A DNA stretch of 62,367 bases from Terrimonas sp. (GCF_003075435.1 NZ_QCZJ01000030.1:1-62367); one strand, 5' to 3'; shown: positions 36,087-45,798, counted from the stretch's first letter. Notes: generated by a model not told the origin, from the sequence alone. Program-made: numbers and translations.

Positions 36087-37097
36087 ATGAAAGCAGTAGG
36101 ATTTAAAACCTCATTCTCTCTGAATAACCCGGACAGTTTTATTGATTTTGAAACTGAAATGCCTGTGCCCACAGACAGAGACCTGCTGGTAAAAATATCA
36201 GCCATTTCGGTAAACCCCGTTGATTTTAAAATACGCCAGAACAGTGCTAAAGATAAAGTGCTGGATAAGCCAAAAGTTATTGGTTGGGATGCCTGTGGCA
36301 TAGTGGTAGCGGTGGGTGATAACGTGAGCCTGTTCAAAAAAGGCGATAAGGTATACTATGCCGGTGATATCAATAGACCCGGCAGCAATGCTGAATATCA
36401 ATTAATAGATGAGAGAATAGCAGGAAAAAAACCGGTAACACTAACTGATGCCGAAGCCGCAGCGATGCCACTTACAACCTTAACTGCATGGGAAGCGCTG
36501 TTTGACCGCATACGCATAAATGACAAAGACAAAGGAAAGAGTATTTTGATAATAGGTGGAGCAGGCGGTGTAGGTTCTATTGCCATTCAGATAGCAAAAA
36601 AAGTTGCGGGGCTTAAAGTGATCGCGACCGCATCACGCCCGGAAACAATTGAATGGTGCAAACAGCAGGGTGCTGATATAGTAGTGAATCATAGAGACCT
36701 GGCAAATGAAGTGCGCAAAGCAGGATTTCAATATGCAGATTTTATTTTTGATTGTGTTGATACCAATTTTTACTGGGATGCCATGACCGACCTCATTAAA
36801 CCACAGGGTCATATAACTTCCATTACAGGTTCTGCCACACCGGTAGCATTAAATAAACTGAAAGGGAAAAGTGTTTCTTTTAGCTGGGAGCTGATGTATA
36901 CACGTTCTACTTTTCAAACAGAAGATATGATTGAGCAACACAATATTCTCAATAAAGCATCAGCGCTTTTCGATCGCGGTGAGCTGAGATCTACATTAAC
37001 AACAACCCTCCATGGATTATCTGCAGATAACCTTAAAAAAGCACATGCGCAACTGGAAAGCGGAACTACGATTGGAAAGCTGGTGATTGAGCTTTAG
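36087..37097 (+). CDS. Zinc-free MDR-family NAD(P)H oxidoreductase (quinone reductase type)
   Basis: 336 aa. N-terminal GroES-like fold (VKISAISVNPVDFKIRQN; GWDACGIVVAVGDNVSLFKKGDKVYYAGD) and C-terminal Rossmann fold with ILIIGGAGGVGSIAIQIAK. The conserved aspartate/asparagine pattern VNPVDFKIR and lack of zinc-binding cysteines place it with quinone oxidoreductase or the YogA/zinc-type ADH-like group. It likely reduces quinones or alpha,beta-unsaturated carbonyls with NADPH. It is a single-gene unit. Confidence 0.88.
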   Translation: MKAVGFKTSFSLNNPDSFIDFETEMPVPTDRDLLVKISAISVNPVDFKIRQNSAKDKVLDKPKVIGWDACGIVVAVGDNVSLFKKGDKVYYAGDINRPGSNAEYQLIDERIAGKKPVTLTDAEAAAMPLTTLTAWEALFDRIRINDKDKGKSILIIGGAGGVGSIAIQIAKKVAGLKVIATASRPETIEWCKQQGADIVVNHRDLANEVRKAGFQYADFIFDCVDTNFYWDAMTDLIKPQGHITSITGSATPVALNKLKGKSVSFSWELMYTRSTFQTEDMIEQHNILNKASALFDRGELRSTLTTTLHGLSADNLKKAHAQLESGTTIGKLVIEL

Positions 37098-37137
37098 GAT
37101 AGCAGAAGGATGACAAATATTTTAACATACTTTGCCC

Positions 37138-37170
37138 GGGGTTCCGAACCTTTAAAAGGTTCGGAACCCC
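37138..37170. repeat. Perfect 33-bp palindrome
   Basis: GGGGTTCCGAACCTTT (37138-37153), one base, and its exact reverse complement (37155-37170). There is no T-run on either side, so it is not a standard terminator; it could still end transcription of the preceding oxidoreductase gene or be a palindromic repeat element. Confidence 0.55.
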
Positions 37171-37197
37171 TGTCCCCATATTCCGTAGTTTCCCGCA

Positions 37198-37478
37198 ATT
37201 CTTTACACAACGAACAGAAAGCCCTTCTCTTTGAGACGCCGTATTAAAAGAGCCGAACATTGCGGAGTTGAGCGATAAAATACAGGAAAATAAAAACTCC
37301 CCTTGCCTGGTGGATGACCAGAAAGCCGCCGTAGTTCCTTTTCCCCGAATATACCCAGGTGGCTGCTGCGTCCGCCTGCCGCTAAACCTGTAAAACCACT
37401 ACTGTTATCTCCGGGACAGGTAGAGCCGCTATTCCATGAGGTAGTAGCTTTCAACTTTACACCGGCATTATTGTTTTA
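37198..37478 (-). pseudogene. FISUMP-domain remnant
   Basis: The minus strand encodes the C-terminal half of a Fibrobacter succinogenes major paralogous (FISUMP) domain: AGVKLKATTSWNS then SSGFTGLAAGGR in one frame; TTAAFWSSTRQ then NTASQREGLSVRCVKN in another. These match the family's 'KLK....W..NSSGFTALPGG', 'WWSSTE' and 'GFSVRCV.D' blocks. A frameshift near 37335 separates the halves, and the normal stop after SVRCVKN is missing. The remnant abuts, in a different frame, the stop codon of the type IX-secreted gene upstream of it on the minus strand, so a rearrangement joined the two. Confidence 0.6.
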
Positions 37479-39273
37479 TAAATTTCCGGCTTAATATGCC
37501 TGCATCTTTATTCACCAATTTTATTATATATACTCCCTTACTTAGTGCACTTATATCAATCGTTGCTTTCTTATTCCGCAAAAGCATTACCGCTCTCCCG
37601 GTAATATCAAATATTTCGATGTAGTTTATATTCCTGCTGTCAACCCCGGTTAATGTAATGGTATTGTTGGCAGGATTGGGAAATACGTTCTGGCGCATTT
37701 CAGTTTTTCCGCAGTTAACGCTTAATACTTTTGAATACGTTAAGATGCCGTCCAGGTCTCTTTGTATAATCCTGTAATATGTATGATTACTGCTTGCATA
37801 ATCCTCAAAGTACTCATATCCAACAGATGCACTGCTGTTTCCGGCTGCGACTATAGTATCCTTGTTTATCCAGTTCAGTGCATCGGCACTCGATTGAACA
37901 ATAAAATCCCTGGTATTTATTTCAGAAGTTGTCTTCCAATAAAGATGAGGCAGGTTTTCTTTGCAATCAATATCCATTGTTTCCCACACTACAGGCAGTA
38001 TGGTTTCAGAAAGCTTATACAACTCTTCTCCAAGTCCATCGTCCAGGACGCCGCGAAAATACAGGTTACCATTAAGTGCGATAAGCACGCTGCCGCCTAT
38101 AGAAACATTCGGAAATGTACTCCCGGCTTCCGGATACAGGTCAGCAATCAATACAGTTCCGGTTTCTGTTCCATCTGTTCGCCAGATTTCATATCCATCA
38201 TTGGCGGTATTGGCAACAAAATAAACCATGCCGGCGTGAGCTGTAAAATTTGAAGAATTAGAACCAGACGATCCGGGATTAATATCTTTAACAAACATAG
38301 TAGCAGCCGTGGTGCCATCGCTTTTCCAAAGTTCACTATTTGCAGAAGCTCCCGGGAAACCTGAAAAATACAGCGTATTGCTGATATTTGCGAGATGCTG
38401 TACTCCCCCATCGGTGCTGTTGATATCCATATCTTTTACCATTACTGTTCCTGCATCTGTTCCATCGCTTTTCCACAAAGCTCCACCACCTTCCGTATCT
38501 ATATCGGCAGCAAAATATACTTCGTTATTAAATGCAGCAAGATAGGCAGGTTGAATACCGTAAGGAAATCGTGATACATTGGTTGACACCATTACTGTGC
38601 CAGCCTCGGTGCCATCACTCTTCCACAAGGTAGAGCTGAACGGAAGGCTTGGCCATTGCCCTCTGAAATATAATGTGCCGTTTGCATTGATCAGCTCAGT
38701 AGGTGTAATAAAGCCTGAACCCACAGCATTATTATAAGTACCGGCCACTTTTTCCGTACCTGCAGCAGTACCATCGCTTTTCCATAGTCCGCGGTTGGCT
38801 ACAACGGGGTTACTATTTGAAATTGCAAAAAAAAGAACCCCGTTTACATCGGTTAATTGAAACGGATAGGTATTATTGCCGGGCGTCAGATCGGTTACCA
38901 TCGCCGTTCCAGCCTCCGTGCCATCGCTGCGCCAAAGTTCACCGCCATTTACACCATCATTCGCTGAAAAATACAGAACACCATTGCTCACAGTCAGCCA
39001 TTCCGGGTCCGACCCTGCACTTCCGGGGCTGATATCCTTTACCATTACCGTTCCGGCCTCAGTTCCATCGGATTTCCACAACTCCCTGCCATGTACACCA
39101 TCAACAGCGCTGAAGTAGATTGCGTTGTTATATACAGCAAGGAACTTAGGTTCGCTGCCCACACCACCCGGGCGAATATCTTTTACAATGGTAGCAGTAA
39201 CCTGCGATAATGCAACAATGCTATACATTGCAAGCAGAGCAAATAAAAAGCAGCGGCGTAATTGTTGTAGCAT
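37468..39273 (-). CDS. Secreted ELWxxDGT-repeat protein with type IX sorting domain
   Basis: 601 aa. Signal peptide 1-24 (ends VALSQ). Residues ~25-410 are about eight units of ~45-50 residues with the core ELWKSDGTEAGTVMVKDI and YFSA.DG, probably a beta-propeller-like or hyalin-type array. Then comes a beta-sandwich region (~420-515), and the last ~75 residues are the type IX secretion C-terminal domain (VFPNPANNTITLTG...YIEIFDITGRAVML...ISALSKGVYIIKLVN...RKFIKQ). It should be exported and cleaved or attached at the cell surface. Binding partner unknown. Confidence 0.9.
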   Translation of the reverse strand: MLQQLRRCFLFALLAMYSIVALSQVTATIVKDIRPGGVGSEPKFLAVYNNAIYFSAVDGVHGRELWKSDGTEAGTVMVKDISPGSAGSDPEWLTVSNGVLYFSANDGVNGGELWRSDGTEAGTAMVTDLTPGNNTYPFQLTDVNGVLFFAISNSNPVVANRGLWKSDGTAAGTEKVAGTYNNAVGSGFITPTELINANGTLYFRGQWPSLPFSSTLWKSDGTEAGTVMVSTNVSRFPYGIQPAYLAAFNNEVYFAADIDTEGGGALWKSDGTDAGTVMVKDMDINSTDGGVQHLANISNTLYFSGFPGASANSELWKSDGTTAATMFVKDINPGSSGSNSSNFTAHAGMVYFVANTANDGYEIWRTDGTETGTVLIADLYPEAGSTFPNVSIGGSVLIALNGNLYFRGVLDDGLGEELYKLSETILPVVWETMDIDCKENLPHLYWKTTSEINTRDFIVQSSADALNWINKDTIVAAGNSSASVGYEYFEDYASSNHTYYRIIQRDLDGILTYSKVLSVNCGKTEMRQNVFPNPANNTITLTGVDSRNINYIEIFDITGRAVMLLRNKKATIDISALSKGVYIIKLVNKDAGILSRKFIKQ

Positions 39274-39375
39274 ACATTATTGGTTTAGCAACAAAATTTG
39301 AGCATTAAGTATTATGCCGCAACCCTAAAAATGGGGATATATGCAGGTGTGAAAAATGAATGATGGCTTTCCTGT

Positions 39376-39990
39376 TCAGATAAGCTTTTCATTAATAGCC
39401 TTACTAACAGCTTCTGTAGCCGAACGCACCTGGAGCTTTTCGTAAATATGTTTGATATGGGTGCGTACTGTTTCAAATGAAATATTAAGCCCTGCGGCAA
39501 TCATTTTATAACTGTTGCCCCTGCAAAGCCATTCAAGTATTTCTTTTTCGCGGCTGCTGAAATGATACTGCTCTTTAACCGGGGTTTTCTGCATCGACTG
39601 AATGATCATCTTTGCTACCGAAGGGCTTAAAGTAGCGCCTTCTGCTATCATTTCTTTAATAGAAGGCACAAGTTTTTCTGATATGCTTTTTTTAAGCAGG
39701 TAACCCGATGCGCCTGCACAAATGGCTTCCAGTATATGCGTGTTGTCATCAAATACCGTGAGCATAATGATGGGTACTTTTTTATTAAACGACCTGATTT
39801 TTTTTACTGCGTCAATACCTGAAATACCCGGCATGTCAATATCCATCAAAATAATATCAGGCATAGCTGCCGGCGCAATAAACTGATCAAAACTGCCTGT
39901 AATGATAAACTCTCCCGACAGGTCAAGCAGTTGCTCCAGGCTCTGTCTCAGAGCCGCGTTGTCATCATAAATATGGATCGTGATTGACAT
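39376..39990 (-). CDS. LuxR/NarL-type response regulator
   Basis: 204 aa from ATG 39990 (MSITIHIYDDN). Receiver domain with acidic D9/D10, phosphoacceptor D50 in ILMDIDMPG, and K in the VPIIMLTVFDD loop region. The C-terminal LuxR HTH is EKEILEWLCRGNSYKMIAAGLNISFETVRTHIKHIYEKLQVRSATEAVSKAI. It is the partner of the histidine kinase gene 61 bp upstream on the same strand. Confidence 0.92.
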   Translation of the reverse strand: MSITIHIYDDNAALRQSLEQLLDLSGEFIITGSFDQFIAPAAMPDIILMDIDMPGISGIDAVKKIRSFNKKVPIIMLTVFDDNTHILEAICAGASGYLLKKSISEKLVPSIKEMIAEGATLSPSVAKMIIQSMQKTPVKEQYHFSSREKEILEWLCRGNSYKMIAAGLNISFETVRTHIKHIYEKLQVRSATEAVSKAINEKLI

Positions 39991-40051
39991 ACAAATCGTA
40001 AAGTTAATGTCAAAAATCCGTAGCAACCTCCCCAATTAGGGTGATGATAAA

Positions 40052-41917
40052 CTAATTTACCGGGAACATAATCTCTGCTGTAGTGCCCTGGCCTAAGATG
40101 GAGTTCAAAGTAAGGCTGCCGCCCAGCGCTGCTGCTCTTGTTCTCATATTATTTAACCCATTTCCTTTTTTTACCGTTTCCGGGTTAAAGCCGCTTCCGT
40201 TATCGCTTATGGTTATCTGTATCATGTTACTATCTGCAACTTTGCAGTTTACCTGCAGCAAAGTGCAGCCGCTGTATTTTACAGCATTGTTGATGATCTC
40301 TTTACACAGCAGTAAAACATGTTTGCGTTTATTAGCGTTGAGCAAAACACTGTCTAGCTCCTCTTCCCTGCTTATTTCCATTTGTATATGCAGGGGCTCG
40401 CATACTTCTGCGGCAAACTCACGCACACGCGTCATCACGCTTTCAAGGTTATCATTATCCGGGTTTACCGACCATACTATATCACTCATGCTCTCCATTG
40501 TATGGGCCGTGTATTGCTTTATCTTCTGTAGTTGTTCAGTAACCACCGCCGGCTCCTCACTTTTGGCAAGCGCTATACGGCTGCTGATATCTATTACGGA
40601 GAGCGCGGATCCTATATCATCGTGCAGGTCTCCTGCTATCTGGTTGCGCAGCAATTGCTCATTCAATCTTCTTTTAATACGCACACGGTTAAGCAATAAC
40701 CACCCTATTACCACAGAAGCAACAAACAGCACGCTAAAAAGATATTGCAATAACCTGTTCTTCCTGTTGTCTGCTTCAGTCAGTTCGTTTTGGGTTTTGA
40801 GCAGCGCAATCTCATTTTCCTTTTTCTCTGTTTCAAATTTTTCCTTAAGCTCATTGGTAAGTTTTATCTGGTTTGAAAGATCAATAGAATCTCTCAGCGT
40901 TGCAGCGGTATTCCGGTATTGGTAAGCTTTCTGCCACTGCCCGTTCTGGCTATACATATCTGCCAGCGTCTGCGCTATATCATATTGATAGTTCAGCATT
41001 TTAAGAGTGTCGCTTACGCGGTATGCTTCTGTAAGGTATTTTTCCGCCTCTGTATGTCTTTGCAGTTGCCATAGCACCTTGCCTACATTCAAAGCTTCGT
41101 AAGCAACATCACCTTTGTTATTGATCTTTTTGAAAATGCCATAAGCATCAGAAAAATGTTCCAGCGCTTTGCTGAACTGTTTCTTCTGATAATAACTCTC
41201 CGCCAGGTGCTCCTGTATCATTGCAGACCTGTAAGGTGAAGCCGGCTGCCGGGAATCAACAGCTTTACATTGCTCTAAAATATACAGGCTGCTATCCGGC
41301 AATTGTAAATTTCTGTAGAGAATGCTGAGGCTGATGCCTGTGCTGATATAGCGGAAATCATCCTGCAGTTTCAGAAACCCTGCCAACGCCCGGTTAAGGT
41401 AAGCGGCAGCCTGTTTATAATCTTTTGCTTCCCGGTACACAACACCCAGCTGGCGCTGCACATTGGTATAATAAGGAATATTGCCGGTTGCCGTACATAG
41501 CGAGTCGGCCTGGGTTAAATATTGAATGGCGTTTGCAATTTTGTTTTGTTTGGTATATACTTCTGCAATATTGATGCAGGCCCTGATAATGCCATTCGTA
41601 TCGTTGGCCTTACCAAAAAACTGCCATGCAGTATGCAGGCTGTTTATGGATGAATCAAGAAAACCCCGGTGCATATACGCCCAGCCCATAGCATTGTGAA
41701 TATTAGCTAAGGAGAGATTACCGGCAGACGATGTTGCTTTTGCCAGCAATGCTTTGGTAAACACAAGCATTGAATCGGAATAGCGGGAAGCTGACGCAAA
41801 AGCTGAATCTGCCTGCGCAAACAGCAGCGAATCATTTGGGTTTTTAAAACGTGGCTGCGCAGATCCTTTGCTGAAAGAGACAACCAGCAATAGTAAAATG
41901 ATGAATGGCATGCGCAT
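40052..41917 (-). CDS. TPR-containing sensor histidine kinase (HisKA_3 type)
   Basis: 621 aa. Signal peptide/N-terminal hydrophobic segment (MRMPFIILLLLVVSFSKGSAQ). Periplasmic part ~25-370 made of tetratricopeptide repeats (NIHNAMGWAYMHRGFLDSSINSL; AYLNRALAGF). A coiled coil and one membrane helix (LLQYLFSVLFVASVVIGWLLL, ~387-407) follow, then the dimerisation domain with phospho-histidine in GDLHDDIGSALS, and an HATPase domain (EIINNAVKYSG; ISDNGSGF; GNGLNNMRTRAAALGG). It phosphorylates the NarL-type regulator encoded just downstream. The signal is unknown. Confidence 0.92.
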   Translation of the reverse strand: MRMPFIILLLLVVSFSKGSAQPRFKNPNDSLLFAQADSAFASASRYSDSMLVFTKALLAKATSSAGNLSLANIHNAMGWAYMHRGFLDSSINSLHTAWQFFGKANDTNGIIRACINIAEVYTKQNKIANAIQYLTQADSLCTATGNIPYYTNVQRQLGVVYREAKDYKQAAAYLNRALAGFLKLQDDFRYISTGISLSILYRNLQLPDSSLYILEQCKAVDSRQPASPYRSAMIQEHLAESYYQKKQFSKALEHFSDAYGIFKKINNKGDVAYEALNVGKVLWQLQRHTEAEKYLTEAYRVSDTLKMLNYQYDIAQTLADMYSQNGQWQKAYQYRNTAATLRDSIDLSNQIKLTNELKEKFETEKKENEIALLKTQNELTEADNRKNRLLQYLFSVLFVASVVIGWLLLNRVRIKRRLNEQLLRNQIAGDLHDDIGSALSVIDISSRIALAKSEEPAVVTEQLQKIKQYTAHTMESMSDIVWSVNPDNDNLESVMTRVREFAAEVCEPLHIQMEISREEELDSVLLNANKRKHVLLLCKEIINNAVKYSGCTLLQVNCKVADSNMIQITISDNGSGFNPETVKKGNGLNNMRTRAAALGGSLTLNSILGQGTTAEIMFPVN

Positions 41918-42157
41918 GATTGAATATAATACATTTCATTTGCTTGTGCAATATGCAGGGAGCTCCATCAGCGATTATGCATTACTGTTATGCCTTCAGC
42001 GGATGAGGATATTTTCAAAAAAGGCTGCCGGGCGGCAGGTTGCTTCCGTAAAGCAGCAGGAAGCTTCCATTTCATCCCATCTTTTCTACAGTTCAGCACA
42101 AATCCTGTTTAGCAGGCAGATGGTAAGACTAATTTTGTTCGCAGAAATGTACTACGT

Positions 42158-42313
42158 ATGTTAAAGATCATTTTCATAACCCTGATGATGCTACCTGGTT
42201 TAACCGGTGGCTGCGATAGGGGCAAAAGCACAGCCACCTGCGGACAACAGGCTAATGAATTACATGACAAGCCTTATACCGAGAAAACATTACTGTGGTT
42301 AACCGCAAATTAA
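42158..42313 (+). CDS. Possible small lipoprotein (51 aa)
   Basis: ATG 42158 to TAA 42311-42313. MLKIIFITLMMLPGLTGGC is a good lipoprotein signal with the lipobox LTGGC; the mature part is short and polar (RGKSTATCGQQANELHDKPY). No family recognised. It sits in an otherwise gene-free 587-bp gap; the rest of the gap shows nothing clear. Confidence 0.4.
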   Translation: MLKIIFITLMMLPGLTGGCDRGKSTATCGQQANELHDKPYTEKTLLWLTAN

Positions 42314-42504
42314 TAAGTGCTGTTAATAATACAGCGCAACGGTAAAATTCGCTAAGCATTTACTCTTATTCCATTAAATATATATTGTTATTCCGGTTTT
42401 ACATAGCTACTTTATCTACGTTTTGCCCTATTTTATGTATAAATAAATGAAGTTGTATACTTTAAATATAGCTTTCACGTTTATGCATACCTAAACCAAA
42501 TTTT

Positions 42505-43098
42505 ATGAAGAAGATCATTTTTCTTTCTGTATTTACTGCTGCTGCATTTATTGGACAGGCTCAAATCAAGTTCGGTATAAAAGCCGGTGCTAATTTCTCA
42601 AAGTTTTCCGGTGAAGATGCTAAAATAGAAGGTCTTTCACCTAAATTCAGAACCGGGTTTGCAGGTGGTGGCTTTGTTAATATAGGTCTCAATGAAATGT
42701 TTAGTGTTCAACCTGAAGTGCTTTATTCCATGGAAGGAACAACCTATAAACAATCCGGAGATAAACCGGCAACGTATAAAACGGATTATATTAATATTCC
42801 TGTTCTTGTTCAGTACAATAATCCCAGTGGATTTTATGCTGAAACAGGCCCTCAAATAGGCTTCTTAACCTCTGCTAAAATAGGCTATGATGGCAATTCA
42901 GCAGATATAAAAGAAGGGTTCAAAAACATCAATTTTTCATGGGGACTAGGAGTAGGCTATAAGCTATCCAACGGGCTTGGAATTGGCGCACGCTACAATT
43001 TAGGCCTTACTAAAATTGCTGATAACGATGATGCAAATATTAAGATAGGAGGTTTCCATGTTGGTTTATCTTACACTTTTGGAGCCGGAAAAGAATAA
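42505..43098 (+). CDS. Outer-membrane beta-barrel protein (PorT-like)
   Basis: 197 aa. Signal peptide 1-19 (MKKIIFLSVFTAAAFIGQA). The mature part alternates short amphipathic strands and turns, starting KFGIKAGANFSKFSG and ending GGFHVGLSYTFGAGKE, with VQPEVLYSMEGTTYK and YINIPVLVQYN, the layout of PorT/outer-membrane-beta-barrel domain (OMP_b-brl_2) proteins. It is predicted as an eight-stranded barrel. Monocistronic with a strong terminator. Confidence 0.85.
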   Translation: MKKIIFLSVFTAAAFIGQAQIKFGIKAGANFSKFSGEDAKIEGLSPKFRTGFAGGGFVNIGLNEMFSVQPEVLYSMEGTTYKQSGDKPATYKTDYINIPVLVQYNNPSGFYAETGPQIGFLTSAKIGYDGNSADIKEGFKNINFSWGLGVGYKLSNGLGIGARYNLGLTKIADNDDANIKIGGFHVGLSYTFGAGKE

Positions 43099-43122
43099 TT
43101 CAAAAACATCCACAATAAGCAT

Positions 43123-43151
43123 AAAAGCCCCGGTATTTTCCGGGGCTTTTT
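43123..43151 (+). terminator. Intrinsic terminator of the beta-barrel gene
   Basis: AAAAGCCCCGG-TATTTT-CCGGGGCTTTTT, perfect stem with T-run, 25 bp after the stop codon. Confidence 0.85.
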
Positions 43152-43245
43152 ATATCTGTAAAAGTATTTTGCAGGCATAGCAAATCAAAAAAACACAATA
43201 GTCAATTCAGTTATCAAAAATATATGCCGTTGGTTTTAAACTACC

Positions 43246-44532
43246 CTATGCTTCTGCCGGTAATTCTTTTACTTTTTCCGCTTGTAAATCTTTGTTTATG
43301 TCCTTCTTCCGTTTAATCATCCTGCTCACCCTGAACAATAAAATAATGCTTATTGCAGAAATTACCACCAGCACATACCCTACGCGGTCGTAATGCTCCA
43401 GCGGACTGTATTTATCCTGCTGCATAACGATCATGCCGGCAACCGCGGCGGCAATGCCGCCTGCTATTTGCTGTAAAGATGAATTAATGCTCATAAAAGC
43501 GCCCCTGTCCTGCATATCGGGTATGGCGCTGGTTAACGCTGATGAAGGGACCATGCGGCTCATAATGCCCATCATCATTAATATATTTAAAGTTATAACC
43601 AGCCAAAAGGGTGAAATGCCCAGGTTGGTATATACTACCACCACTGCCATCAGCCATACCGAAGCAATTGCGAAAAGCAGGAATTTATCAATCCTGTCAC
43701 TGAGTTTGCCAATAAGCGGCATAATCACCAGGGAGCTTACGCCTGCGATCATTATAAGAACAGGAAACTCCTCCTGCGTTACACCCAGGTTATTGATGGC
43801 AAATGCACTTCCGAAAGGCATCATCATAAAACCTCCTATAGATAATAAGGCTGTTGCGGTAAAACCGATGCGGTAATCTCTTTTGGCTATCGTATGCCAT
43901 AAATGAAGAAAAGCTGATTTTTCCTGGTGTAAGAGCAGGTGTTTATTGATGGGCGACAGCTTCGTAAAGATCAGCAGTGCCACAATAATCCCAAGCCCGG
44001 CTATCATTAAAAAAGGTGCTTCCCATCCCCAGGCATTGGCAAGAAACAATCCTATAGGCACTCCCAGCACCTGGCTTGCGCCAAAGCCCATTTGTATAAA
44101 ACCCATTACCCTGCCGCGTTGTTCCAGCGCAAAAAGATCGGTAATAATAGCCATAGATATGGAACCGATAACACCACCAAACAATCCTGTAACTATACGG
44201 GCCGCAATAAGTACTTCATACGAATGTGCCAGTCCGCAGAATATAGTGCCGCCGATAAAACCGGTATAGAAAAACAGCAATAATTTTTTGCGGTCGAACC
44301 TGTCGGCAAACCCTGCGGTAAGCAACCCTGAAATGCCGGCGCTGAAGGCATAAGCCGAAACAGCCAGTCCAAATTTTGAGGGAACAATATCAAGCGACTT
44401 CATCAGCATATCTCCCAGCGGAGACATTACCATAAAGTCGAGTATCACGGTAAACTGTGTAACAGCCAGTATAAAAATCACAAATTTCTGGTAGCCCGAA
44501 AAAGGAGCGGTGGTAGTATGATGCTTTGCCAT
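43246..44532 (-). CDS. MFS transporter
   Basis: 428 aa from ATG 44532 (MAKHHTTTAPFSGYQKF). Twelve hydrophobic segments; motif A between helices 2 and 3 (GFADRFDRKKLLLF) and helix-1 ILDFMVMSPLG, typical of the DHA1-like drug/sugar-efflux group. Helix 4-5 carry AARIVTGLFGGVIGSISMAII and RGRVMGFIQMGFGASQVLGVP (motif C-like). Likely proton-driven efflux; substrate unknown. The gene is divergent from the esterase gene. Confidence 0.9.
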   Translation of the reverse strand: MAKHHTTTAPFSGYQKFVIFILAVTQFTVILDFMVMSPLGDMLMKSLDIVPSKFGLAVSAYAFSAGISGLLTAGFADRFDRKKLLLFFYTGFIGGTIFCGLAHSYEVLIAARIVTGLFGGVIGSISMAIITDLFALEQRGRVMGFIQMGFGASQVLGVPIGLFLANAWGWEAPFLMIAGLGIIVALLIFTKLSPINKHLLLHQEKSAFLHLWHTIAKRDYRIGFTATALLSIGGFMMMPFGSAFAINNLGVTQEEFPVLIMIAGVSSLVIMPLIGKLSDRIDKFLLFAIASVWLMAVVVVYTNLGISPFWLVITLNILMMMGIMSRMVPSSALTSAIPDMQDRGAFMSINSSLQQIAGGIAAAVAGMIVMQQDKYSPLEHYDRVGYVLVVISAISIILLFRVSRMIKRKKDINKDLQAEKVKELPAEA

Positions 44533-44642
44533 TCTGTTTGTTGAAAAGAAGCTTAAAATTAGCATTTCGCGGTAGTCTTTCCGGCAATAACTTTAAAATA
44601 TCTGGTAAAAGAGACGTTAACCGCATTTGAAAACAGAATAAG

Positions 44643-44650
44643 TATTTTTG
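44643..44650 (+). promoter_or_regulatory. Bacteroidota -7 promoter box
   Basis: TATTTTTG matches TAnnTTTG, 11 bp before the esterase start codon. No good -33 box at the usual distance. Confidence 0.35.
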
Positions 44651-44661
44651 AAAAAAAACGA

Positions 44662-45672
44662 ATGTTCTCCGCAAAACAATTTCGTGCGCTGTGTGCGGTT
44701 CTTATTGGGTGCTTATGCTCAGCATCATTAGCAATAGCGCAACCAGGTACGGTAACCTCCAGCATAAAAGCTTTTGAAAACCTGGTTTATAAAATTTCTC
44801 CCGGTAAAAGCGAACTGAAGCTTGATGTTTTTTTGCCCGACACGATCGCTGATAAAAATTTCCCGCTTTTAATAATCATACACGGCGGAGGCTGGGCTCT
44901 TGGCGATAAAACCCTGGAGACTATTTATTACATGAAGAAGTTAAAGCAGGAGCTGCTTAATAACGGTATCGCGGTGGCGAGTATTGATTACAGCCTGGTA
45001 TCGAAAGATGTTCATTTGCCAACACCGGTTGAAGATTGTAAGGATGCTATAAAATGGCTGTATGCCAATGCCACACAATATAACCTGGATACAACAAACT
45101 TCGGCTTGTGGGGAGGTTCCGCGGGCGGGCATCTCGCCCTGCTGGCAGCCTATTCAGGTAAGGAACAATTTAAAGGCGATTCCCTTTTAATGCAATATCC
45201 CTCGCAGGTAAAATATGTGGTAGATAATTTCGGACCAACCGAAATGAACGACCTGCTCAGGGTGGATGCCGGTAAATTCACCACATTTATTTTCAAAATA
45301 TTTTTCAGGAAGATATATAATGTACGCGAAAGACTTTCATTCGCCCTTACCGGGTATCATTTAAAAACGGATAAAGAAAAGCTTAAGGAGATTAATCATG
45401 CATGTTCTCCTTTATATTATGTTAGTGAAAACGCGGTACCCACCCTTATCTTTCACGGCACAAAAGACAGGGTAGTTCCTTATGCCCAGTCAGAAAAGCT
45501 TAAAGCACTGCTTGACCGGGATCATATAGAAAATGAATTTGTAACGGTAGCTAAAGGCGATCATGGATTTAATAATATCAGCCAGGAAGAAACAGATAAA
45601 CTTGTTGACAAAACAGTGGAGTTTATAAAGGGGCGCAATAAACAGGAGGGATACAGGCTTGTATCCCATTGA
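44662..45672 (+). CDS. Alpha/beta hydrolase, carboxylesterase/BD-FAE type, secreted
   Basis: 336 aa. N-terminal signal peptide (ends SLAIAQ, ~27). Oxyanion loop IIHGGGWALGD, nucleophile elbow FGLWGGSAGGHLALLAA (GxSxG with Ser in GGSAGG), a late Asp in HGTKDRVVP and the catalytic His in KGDHGFNN. This is the hormone-sensitive-lipase/BD-FAE esterase pattern. It likely cleaves acyl or acetyl esters of sugars or lipids in the periplasm. Monocistronic. Confidence 0.88.
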   Translation: MFSAKQFRALCAVLIGCLCSASLAIAQPGTVTSSIKAFENLVYKISPGKSELKLDVFLPDTIADKNFPLLIIIHGGGWALGDKTLETIYYMKKLKQELLNNGIAVASIDYSLVSKDVHLPTPVEDCKDAIKWLYANATQYNLDTTNFGLWGGSAGGHLALLAAYSGKEQFKGDSLLMQYPSQVKYVVDNFGPTEMNDLLRVDAGKFTTFIFKIFFRKIYNVRERLSFALTGYHLKTDKEKLKEINHACSPLYYVSENAVPTLIFHGTKDRVVPYAQSEKLKALLDRDHIENEFVTVAKGDHGFNNISQEETDKLVDKTVEFIKGRNKQEGYRLVSH

Positions 45673-45720
45673 GCAACCCATATTGCCCAGGCACTGATCC
45701 GCCGGGAATTTTTCTCTCTG

Positions 45721-45798
45721 CCCGGGCGCAAGCGCCTGGTACCCGAGTATTTTTAACATGCTTTATTTCATGAGTTCATATGCTTGCGCTATATGGTG
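45721..45798 (-). repeat. RHS-locus repeat R1 (partial)
   Basis: CGCAAGCGCCTGGTACCCGAG, then TTTTTAACATGCTTTATT and TCATATGCTTGCGCTATATGGTG on the plus strand. Shares the right half of repeats R2 and R5. It sits just after the last toxin-tail module, at the border of the locus. Confidence 0.7.

Noticed and set aside
40083-40925. 280-codon plus-strand frame
   Set aside because: Lies antisense to the well-supported histidine kinase gene; a shadow frame.
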